From Lachnospiraceae bacterium (lineage in GTDB: Bacteria > Bacillota > Clostridia > Lachnospirales > Lachnospiraceae): a DNA stretch of 6,762 nt. Below, piece after piece: positions 1 to 5,368 of the stretch; position 1 is the first letter of the stretch; the number at the start of each line of letters is the position of its first letter. The notes under the pieces are model-generated. The model did no database searches. It saw nothing but the letters and a program-made list of their open reading frames with translations, and was not told where the DNA came from. Location: positions 1-6,762 of the forward strand of contig DNJW01000209.1 of the NCBI GenBank assembly GCA_003488965.1, in the 5' to 3' direction. Both the position numbers and the translations under genes were made by a program.

Positions 1-14
1 AGACACAAACTTGG

Positions 15-39
15 GATTGAAAATCATCAATTTTCAATC
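15..39. repeat. Perfect inverted repeat, 10-bp arms, 5-nt loop
   Basis: The arms GATTGAAAAT (15-24) and ATTTTCAATC (30-39) are exact reverse complements around the loop CATCA. The repeat lies 50 nt past the stop codon of the RND exporter gene, so it could end or stabilise the 3' end of that transcript. The stem is AT-rich, and reading leftward the next bases are CCCAAGTTTG rather than a T-run, so it is not a canonical terminator in that direction. Reading rightward it is followed by TTTCTCC, also a poor T-run. It could instead be an operator for a gene beyond the left edge. The structure is seen directly; its role is not established. Confidence 0.5.
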
Positions 40-88
40 TTTCTCCATTTCAAAGCGATTTTCTGCTGAAACATTTTCCCGGTCTGCC

Positions 89-3000
89 TTAATCGTTTTT
101 CTTTTCTCTCATAAAGATATCATAAATACAAGGCACTACTACCAGTGTCAGCAAAGTACCGTACAGCAGTCCTCCTATCGTGACTACTGCCATCGGTCTT
201 CCCATTTCCGAACCCATATCATGTCCAAATACCATTGTGGAAAGCGCCAAAATCGTTGTAAGAGCTGTCATCAGCACCGGACGCAGCCTTGTACGGCCAG
301 CCTCAAGAATGGCTTCTCTCTTCTCCATCCCTGCTTCCCTTAGCTGATTGACATAATCTACAAGAACAATTCCATTGTTTACAATAATACCGGACAGCAT
401 GACAAAACCAATCAAGGCAATCACGCTCACCTCGCTTCTGCTCAGATATAGCCCCAGAAATCCTCCTGTAAACGCCAAAGGGACAGTAAACATAATAATA
501 AACGGAGAGAGCAGTGACTGGAACTGGGCAACCATAATTAAATACATAAACAGCAGCGCAAGAATCAGCATCAGCGTTACCTGTTCCATGGCATCGTTAA
601 TCATCTCATTTTCCCCGCTCATAACCAATGTATAGCCCTCCGGCATTTCATAAGCATCCAGCTTTTTCTCCAGTTCCTGGGATACCAGCCCCACATTGTA
701 GCCCTCGGCAATAGCTGCACTTACCCCGATATAACGGTTCTGATCCGCACGGTTTACCGCGGTGGGTGATTTTTTTGTCTCAAAATCCGCAATATCCGCC
801 AAAGTAATTTTTTCCTTTGTTCCGTCCTGTTTTGTCACATCAATTTTTATCTGTTTTATCGTATCCCTTGTCAGTGCAATATCGTTGGCATTTTTTACAT
901 AAACATCATAATCCCTTATTTCCGTTTCCAATGTGGTAGCACTGGAAGCTTCTGCCAGCCTTGCCGATATCTGCTGGAAAATCTGGGCTACCGTCAGTCC
1001 ATGCTCAATGGCTTTATCCCTGTCAATAATAATGCGCAATTCTTCCGTGGAATCTTCCATGCCGTCCGATACCTCCGTTGTCCCTTCTGTATCCCGGACA
1101 ATCTGGGCAATATCAGCCGCCAGCATCTGCAGGGTATCTATTTCACGCCCTCTAACTTGAATAGAGATTCCGCTGCCTCCAAGAGCGCTCATGTCCATGG
1201 ACGAGGTATTGATGACCAGCTCCACCCCTTCCATATCCGCCGTCATTTCTTCTATTTTATTTGCCAGTTCATCTCCGGTCAGTTCCTTATCCTCTTTCAG
1301 CGTAACATAAATTTCCGTCGCATTTTTTGCACTGTTCCCGGCCCCGGTCAGAAGAGAAAGGCTGGATGTGCTGGCCATGGCGCCCACATCCTCCACATCG
1401 TCCAAAGAACGGATTCTTTCGATAATATCATCCGTTGCCTGGGCTGTCTCTTCCAAAGGCGTCCCCTCCGGCATCGTTACGCTGACTGTCATCTGGGTGC
1501 TCTCCATATCAGGCATAAAAGCCGTTCCTCTGGACATAGCCGCCGCCACACTGATTATCAGCAGTATCAAAACCCCTGCCAGCACCGCCGGTTTCCATTT
1601 CAGGGAAAAACGCAATGCCTTTTCATACCCATTTACCAGCGCCGTAAAGAATCTGCCCTCCTTTTGTTCCTTTGCGGATGTCAGCATCCGGGATGCCATA
1701 GCGGGAACTACCGTCAGGGCAATCACAAGACTTGCCAGTAGGGAATAGCCGATGGTAAGCCCCATGTCCACAAACAGCTGTCTGGTGATTCCTTCCGTAA
1801 ATACGATAGGCAAAAATACACAGACTGTTGTCAGGGTAGATGCCATAATGGCCCCTGCAACTTCTCTTGCCCCTTCAATAGCAGCTTCCTTCATCCCCTT
1901 TCCTTCGCTTCTCATACGGTATATATTTTCAATTACTACGATAGAATTGTCCACCAGCATTCCTACGCCTAACGCCAGCCCGGAAAGGGAAATGATGTTC
2001 AGGGTTATCCCGCTGAAATACATGCATACCACTGCCGTCACAAGGCTGATAGGAATAGACAGGGCAATTACCAGTGTAGGGCGTATATCCTTCAGGAATA
2101 CAATTAATATCAGGATGGCAAGCACCGCGCCGAAAAGCACGTTACTGATAACGGAGTTCATAACCATATCGATATAGATGCCCTGATCCATCAGAATAAT
2201 CAGGGACAGACCTTCATCCTCTGCTGCCATTTCCTCAAACCTGTCTTTCAGTTTATCGGACACATCCCCGGTGGAATATCCGGTCTGTTTTTGTATGGTC
2301 AGAAGAATTCCCGGACTGCCGTTAATGTTCGTATAGATATCCGCGGAATTATCCGTCATAAATACGTCCGCCACATCTGCGAGAGTAATCACATCCACTC
2401 CCTCCATGTCCGGGTTCATAATCGGCATAGCCGCCAATTCCTCAATATCCGCCGTTTTATCGCCCACACGTACCAGATAGTCAATGCCTTCCTCCGTCAC
2501 ATAGCCGCCGGGCATGGAAAAATTCTGCGCTGCCAGCAAAGACTTGACTGTATCCACAGTAAGGATATCATTCATATCCGCACTGGCATAAGCATCCTCT
2601 CTAGCCTCCTCCAGCTGTTTTGCCCCGTCTTCCAGCTGTTCCTCTCCTTCCTTTAACTGTTCCAGGGCATCCTCTAACTGCTGGAAACCGCTGTCAATCT
2701 GTTCCTGGCCGGATTCCAGCTGCTTTTCCCCTGTTTCCAGCTGGGTCTGCGCCAAATCCATCTGAAATTCTCCCAGATCAATTTTCGCCTGGGCATTTGC
2801 CAGTTCTGTAGCCGCCTTCAGATTTCCTTTATACAGTTCCTTCAGGCCGGCGTTTACCTTTTCCAGGTTCTCCTCAATCATTCCCAGCGGTTCTCTGATT
2901 TTATTTTTTATTTCGTCAAAATTAAAGTTAAAATTATCAATATCTATACCTGCCTGCCGAAGCTGGGATATGATTTCTTCGCGGATTGTTTCGATTTGCA

Positions 3001-4384
3001 TTTTCCGCAGTTCCAGTTCCATTCTTTCGGATGTAAGCTGCTCCTTGTTTGCTTCCAGCTCACTTTTCTGCGCTTCCAGCCCGTCTTTTTCTGCCGTCAG
3101 GCCATCTCTTCTTTCCGCAAGCTCATTCACCAGTTCGTCCACCGGCTTATCATTGGAATAGCCGTTTAACACGCCTGCTATTTCCTCAGCCGAACCCGAT
3201 GCGGGAGGTGTATTTCCCAAAGCCTCCTGTACATAACCCACGGTCTGTCCAGAATAATTCTGGGCATATTCCATCGTCGCGTCCAATACTTCTATCTGCT
3301 CCTCAATCCGGACAATTTCCTCTTCTGTCTGGGCAATCTGCTCCTCTGTCTGGGCGATTTCCCCGTCTTTTTGGGCAATCTCCTCATCAATCCGGTTCAT
3401 ACCGTCCGTCCCGCCGGAGTCCTGCAGCGCATCGTCCAGCTTTTTCTGCAGTTCATCCAGCAAGGTAATCTGAGAGGTAATATTCATTTTTGCCGCTTCC
3501 AAATCCGCCTTTGCCGTCAGCAGCTGCGCCTCTGCCTCTGCCAGCTGGTTCACAGCCTCTTCTTTTTTCGCCTCCAGTTCCTTTTTGCCGTCCGCCAGCT
3601 CTTGTTTTCCCTTTTCTAAATCCGCCTTTCCATCCTCAATTTCTTTTTTGGAATCATTCAGTTCGTTCTGGGCATCCACAAGCTCTGCCCTGCTGTCTTC
3701 TATTTCTTTCTTTCCGTCCTCCAGTTCTTTTCTTCCGTCTTCAATCTCCTGTTCTTTTTCCTCCAGCTCGCTGTCTATGTATCCGAAAACCTGACGGTTT
3801 ATGGCATCTATTTTATCCTGACGGATAATTACGTTTACGCTTTCTTCCAGCAGCCCCGTTGCGCTTGCGCTTGCCACGCCCTCTATGCTTTCCAGTTCGG
3901 GGACAATTGTATTTTTTGCCAAATCACTGACTTGTGCATTATCCGCCCCTTCCTTTCCTATCGCGGCAACCATAACAGGCATCATATCCGGATTCAGTTT
4001 CATAATGATCGGGCTGCCTATGGCATCATCCCAGTAACTCTTAATCTGGTCCAGATTTTCCCTGATTTCCAAAGATACGGAATTCATGTCCGCATTCTGG
4101 GCAAATTCCAGAATGACCATGGAATAGTTCTCGCTGGACACGGAACTGATGCTCTCAATATTGCTTACTGTAGCCATGGAAGATTCCACCGGCTTCGTTA
4201 CCGCCATTTCCACCGTTTCCGGACTGGCGCCGATATAAGTAGTCATAACTATCACGTAAGGCAGACTGATATTCGGCAGAAGGTCCGTCGTCATCTTGGT
4301 AAATGATACAACGCCCAATATAATTGCCATAACCACCCCTACCAATACCGTATAGGTTTTCTTTACGCTGAATTTTGAAATCAT
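89..4384 (-). CDS. RND-family (AcrB/HAE1-like) efflux permease with large coiled-coil insertion
   Basis: This is a 1431-residue inner-membrane exporter of the ACR_tran fold, expected to export drugs, lipids or other amphiphiles using an ion gradient. TM1 is at about 10-30, the first extracytoplasmic domain at 31-740, TM2-TM6 at about 743-900, TM7 at 932-950, the second extracytoplasmic domain at 951-1262, and TM8-TM12 at about 1264-1424. Family signatures are GLALGVGMLVDNSIVVIEN in TM4 (803-820), LIGFVMLSGIIVNNGIVLVDY in shorter form in TM10 (VNNGIVLVDY, 1335-1344) and RLRPVLMTALTT leading into TM11. AcrB homologues are about 1050 residues; the excess is a coiled-coil segment at about 197-607. 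The AcrB relay pair Asp-Asp is Asp812-Asn813 here, and the TM10 lysine is Asn1336. Start ATG at 4384 is chosen for its position upstream of TM1 and the GGAAAGG at 4395-4401. The gene has its own promoter and operator. No adaptor gene is adjacent in the window. The substrate is unknown; Bacillus SwrC-like proteins are the nearest class I can name. Confidence 0.93.
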   Translation of the reverse strand: MISKFSVKKTYTVLVGVVMAIILGVVSFTKMTTDLLPNISLPYVIVMTTYIGASPETVEMAVTKPVESSMATVSNIESISSVSSENYSMVILEFAQNADMNSVSLEIRENLDQIKSYWDDAIGSPIIMKLNPDMMPVMVAAIGKEGADNAQVSDLAKNTIVPELESIEGVASASATGLLEESVNVIIRQDKIDAINRQVFGYIDSELEEKEQEIEDGRKELEDGKKEIEDSRAELVDAQNELNDSKKEIEDGKADLEKGKQELADGKKELEAKKEEAVNQLAEAEAQLLTAKADLEAAKMNITSQITLLDELQKKLDDALQDSGGTDGMNRIDEEIAQKDGEIAQTEEQIAQTEEEIVRIEEQIEVLDATMEYAQNYSGQTVGYVQEALGNTPPASGSAEEIAGVLNGYSNDKPVDELVNELAERRDGLTAEKDGLEAQKSELEANKEQLTSERMELELRKMQIETIREEIISQLRQAGIDIDNFNFNFDEIKNKIREPLGMIEENLEKVNAGLKELYKGNLKAATELANAQAKIDLGEFQMDLAQTQLETGEKQLESGQEQIDSGFQQLEDALEQLKEGEEQLEDGAKQLEEAREDAYASADMNDILTVDTVKSLLAAQNFSMPGGYVTEEGIDYLVRVGDKTADIEELAAMPIMNPDMEGVDVITLADVADVFMTDNSADIYTNINGSPGILLTIQKQTGYSTGDVSDKLKDRFEEMAAEDEGLSLIILMDQGIYIDMVMNSVISNVLFGAVLAILILIVFLKDIRPTLVIALSIPISLVTAVVCMYFSGITLNIISLSGLALGVGMLVDNSIVVIENIYRMRSEGKGMKEAAIEGAREVAGAIMASTLTTVCVFLPIVFTEGITRQLFVDMGLTIGYSLLASLVIALTVVPAMASRMLTSAKEQKEGRFFTALVNGYEKALRFSLKWKPAVLAGVLILLIISVAAAMSRGTAFMPDMESTQMTVSVTMPEGTPLEETAQATDDIIERIRSLDDVEDVGAMASTSSLSLLTGAGNSAKNATEIYVTLKEDKELTGDELANKIEEMTADMEGVELVINTSSMDMSALGGSGISIQVRGREIDTLQMLAADIAQIVRDTEGTTEVSDGMEDSTEELRIIIDRDKAIEHGLTVAQIFQQISARLAEASSATTLETEIRDYDVYVKNANDIALTRDTIKQIKIDVTKQDGTKEKITLADIADFETKKSPTAVNRADQNRYIGVSAAIAEGYNVGLVSQELEKKLDAYEMPEGYTLVMSGENEMINDAMEQVTLMLILALLFMYLIMVAQFQSLLSPFIIMFTVPLAFTGGFLGLYLSRSEVSVIALIGFVMLSGIIVNNGIVLVDYVNQLREAGMEKREAILEAGRTRLRPVLMTALTTILALSTMVFGHDMGSEMGRPMAVVTIGGLLYGTLLTLVVVPCIYDIFMREKKND
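2564..3796 (-). other. Coiled-coil insertion within the RND permease (residues ~197-607)
   Basis: About 410 residues interrupt the first extracytoplasmic domain at the position of the AcrB docking subdomain. The insert opens with heptads containing a Gly or Ser, such as DGRKELEDGKKEIEDSRAEL (216-235), and continues with Leu/Ile-Glu-rich helix to about 320. A second helical stretch (331-368) has IAQTEEQIAQTEE repeats. A region of mixed composition (369-415) has Pro, Gly and Tyr. A third helix runs 416-475, then a linker with NFNFNFD (484-490), and a final helix at 500-600 has QLESGQEQIDSG and QLEEGEEQLEDG-like heptads. These resemble the xxxLxxG heptad repeats known from Firmicute MMPL/YhgE-type membrane proteins. 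The alternation suggests one or two antiparallel hairpins projecting from the membrane, which is inference. Confidence 0.85.
3321..3383 (-). repeat. Three tandem 21-bp coding repeats inside the coiled coil
   Basis: Three consecutive 21-bp units (3321-3341, 3342-3362, 3363-3383) share the core GGGCAATCT or a close variant. The first two match at 17 of 21 positions, and the second and third at 15 of 21. Each encodes one heptad of the E-E-Q/E-I-A-Q-T/K type, around residues 335-355 of the exporter. The pattern fits duplication of a heptad within the coiled coil. Confidence 0.7.
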
Positions 4385-4394
4385 AACAACCTAG

Positions 4395-4401
4395 CCTTTC
4401 C
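4395..4401 (-). promoter_or_regulatory. Ribosome binding site of the RND permease
   Basis: GGAAAGG on the minus strand ends 10 nt before the ATG at 4384. The spacing is a little long and the match to AGGAGG is partial, so initiation may be only moderately efficient. It supports the ATG as the start, since no better purine-rich site is seen upstream of another in-frame start. Confidence 0.5.
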
Positions 4402-4451
4402 AAGCCTCAAAGACTTATTTCTGTTATTTTTGCAGGAGATATATTTCCCGT

Positions 4452-4467
4452 CCGACCAGTCGGTCGG
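4452..4467. promoter_or_regulatory. Putative TetR-family operator
   Basis: The arms CCGACC (4452-4457) and GGTCGG (4462-4467) form a perfect inverted repeat around AGTC. A second overlapping register, CCGAC-CA-GTCGG (4452-4463), is also a perfect palindrome. Palindromes of this GACCGACC/GGTCGGTC type are typical binding sites of TetR-family repressors that control efflux pumps. It begins about 3 nt after the predicted start of transcription (about +4 to +19), so a bound repressor would block the polymerase at or just after initiation. No tetR-like gene lies in the window, so the regulator must be encoded elsewhere. The palindrome is seen; the identity of the binding protein is inferred. Confidence 0.75.
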
Positions 4468-4477
4468 TACCGTCTAA

Positions 4478-4506
4478 ATTATATGCACCGTTTTTCTGTA
4501 AGTCAA
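4478..4506 (-). promoter_or_regulatory. Sigma-A type promoter of the RND permease
   Basis: On the minus strand a -35 box TTGACT (4501-4506) is followed by exactly 17 nt and a perfect -10 box TATAAT (4478-4483). The region upstream of the -35 box is rich in A/T runs (around 4507-4540), which could act as an UP element. The predicted start is near 4471-4473, giving an 87-nt leader before the ATG. With such a strong core promoter, low basal expression would depend on the adjacent operator. Confidence 0.88.
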
Positions 4507-4574
4507 GAAAGGTTTTGGAAAAAAGTATAAAATTATCATAAAGCGGGAAGCGGGGGCGTAATTTCCTATTATAT

Positions 4575-4605
4575 AAAAAAACTGCCAGCCCCTAAGAGCC
4601 GGCAG
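4575..4605 (-). terminator. Rho-independent terminator after sigH
   Basis: On the minus strand, CTGCCGGCTC (4605-4596) and GGGGCTGGCAG (the 3' arm, ending at 4582) can pair as a 10-bp stem, including two G-U pairs, with the tetraloop TTAG. Seven T residues follow at once (4581-4575). It begins 17 nt past the sigH stop codon and lies upstream of the exporter promoter, so it separates the two transcription units. Confidence 0.92.
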
Positions 4606-4621
4606 CCATCCTCTCCGCTGC

Positions 4622-5239
4622 TTACCTGATAAACCTTTTCAATTTCCCCTTCACTCTCTGCAGCGCATTATCCGCCGACTTTTCATCCTTTCCCAATACC
4701 TTGGCTATCTGTACATAGCTCATTCCCGTAAGGTATAAATCCAAAACCTGTTTTTCAAATGTGCTTAATTCTTTTTCCATGGCTTTTTCCAGGTTCTCCA
4801 CATTTTCCCTATCTATCATCATCTCTTCCGGGCTGAGTTCGGCTTTGGATGCGAGGACATTGACCAGTTCGGCTTCTTCGCCCTGCTCATTGCCGGATGC
4901 CACATGGCTGTATAGGGAAATATAGGAGTTTAAAGGCGCGTGCTTCTGCCTGCCGGAGGCTTGCACAGCCGTGTACATCTGTCTGGAAATACACAAATCC
5001 GCAAAGGTGAAAAAACTGGCATCCCGTCCGCTGTCATAATCCCTGACCGCCTTAAACAGACCTATCATGCCTTCCTGAATCAGGTCGTCATTATCTGCAC
5101 CCAGAATATACATAGACTTTGCCTTGCTTTTCACCAGATTTTTATATTTATCCATAATATAATCCGTGATATTCTCTTCCCCGTCCCTAAGCCGGAGAAT
5201 CAATTCCTCATCACTGCATTGCCCATACTTATCCTGCAT
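4622..5239 (-). CDS. sigH: RNA polymerase sigma factor, SigH (Spo0H)-like
   Basis: A 205-residue sigma-70 family protein that would direct RNA polymerase to its own promoter class; in Bacillus SigH governs the transition to stationary phase, competence and early sporulation. Region 2 contains DDLIQEGMIGLFKAVRDY (about 51-68) and ASFFTFADLCISRQMYTAVQ (about 74-93), followed by the linker RQKHAPLNSYISL (97-109), a hallmark of the SigH group. Region 4 (about 157-203) holds the helix-turn-helix SYVQIAKVLGKDEKSADNAL (174-193). The ATG at 5239 is chosen over an in-frame TTG at 5281 because a very strong Shine-Dalgarno sequence sits just before it, and because Bacillus SigH-like homology begins at about this point. 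The gene is followed by a strong terminator. Its neighbours here, an SGNH hydrolase and an RND pump, differ from the rlmB-region context of Bacillus sigH, so it could be a lineage paralogue rather than the orthologue. Confidence 0.9.
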   Translation of the reverse strand: MQDKYGQCSDEELILRLRDGEENITDYIMDKYKNLVKSKAKSMYILGADNDDLIQEGMIGLFKAVRDYDSGRDASFFTFADLCISRQMYTAVQASGRQKHAPLNSYISLYSHVASGNEQGEEAELVNVLASKAELSPEEMMIDRENVENLEKAMEKELSTFEKQVLDLYLTGMSYVQIAKVLGKDEKSADNALQRVKGKLKRFIR

Positions 5240-5243
5240 CTGT

Positions 5244-5253
5244 CCCCTCCCCC
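5244..5253 (-). promoter_or_regulatory. Ribosome binding site of sigH, fixes the ATG start
   Basis: GGGGGAGGGG on the minus strand ends 4 nt before the ATG at 5239. It is strongly complementary to the 3' end of 16S rRNA and in good position, whereas the upstream in-frame TTG at 5281 would be read through this site. It decides the start and suggests efficient translation. Confidence 0.85.
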
Positions 5254-5263
5254 TTTTAGGAAT

Positions 5264-5269
5264 ATTATA
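5264..5269 (-). promoter_or_regulatory. Possible -10 box for sigH
   Basis: A perfect TATAAT occurs on the minus strand 24 nt before the sigH ATG, which would give a leader of about 18 nt carrying the Shine-Dalgarno site. No convincing -35 hexamer is found at 16-18 nt upstream (GGTTAT at 17), and there is no extended TGn motif. In such AT-rich DNA the match may be fortuitous, or a transcription activator could be required. Confidence 0.3.
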
Positions 5270-5273
5270 AATC

Positions 5274-5341
5274 AATTGCAAAACCGATAACCTTGCCGAA
5301 TATATTGTCAGAATATTCTCACAACCTATAATTTTGCAATT
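5274..5341. repeat. Separated inverted repeat in the sigH upstream region
   Basis: AATTGCAAAA (5274-5283) and TTTTGCAATT (5332-5341) are perfect 10-bp reverse complements, 48 nt apart. They flank the short palindrome GAATATTC (5311-5318). The left copy lies directly upstream of the possible -10 box of sigH. Paired sites of a regulator or an mRNA stem are both possible; nothing in the sequence decides between them. Confidence 0.4.
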
Positions 5342-5345
5342 ATTT

Positions 5346-5366
5346 AAAAAGATTATTAAGCAATCT
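5346..5366 (-). terminator. Weak hairpin after the SGNH hydrolase gene
   Basis: Two nucleotides past the hydrolase stop codon, AGATT (5366-5362) and AATCT (5354-5350) can pair around a 7-nt loop, followed by a T-run to 5346. The stem has only five AU-rich pairs, so termination would be poor. Some readthrough into sigH is possible, and the two genes could be partly co-transcribed. Confidence 0.3.
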
Positions 5367-5368
5367 CT

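Noticed and set aside
1..27. Start of a further minus-strand gene (ATG at 27-25, open to the left edge)
   Set aside because: Only nine codons are visible, the ATG lies in the loop of the inverted repeat, and the purine-rich sequence upstream (GGAGAAAG) is too distant to be convincing.
1001..1741. Long open frame on the plus strand, opposite the RND gene
   Set aside because: It lies wholly antisense to a well-supported exporter, its translation is rich in Arg, His, Cys and Gln with no recognisable domain, and no good ribosome binding site precedes it. Other plus-strand frames over 89-4384 and 5369-6762 fail the same way.
4155..4403. Overlapping minus-strand frame starting with TTG at 4403
   Set aside because: It is a shifted reading of the first 230 bases of the exporter gene, with no family resemblance and no better initiation signals than the ATG at 4384.
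5240..5281. Extended sigH start at an in-frame TTG (5281)
   Set aside because: It would add 14 residues encoded across the strong Shine-Dalgarno sequence of the ATG at 5239, and has no ribosome binding site of its own.
5284..5331. SigH-type self-regulated promoter upstream of sigH (AGG-like box with GAGAAT)
   Set aside because: The AGGTTGT and GAGAAT elements are only a few bases apart, far from the 11-12 nt spacing of known SigH promoters.
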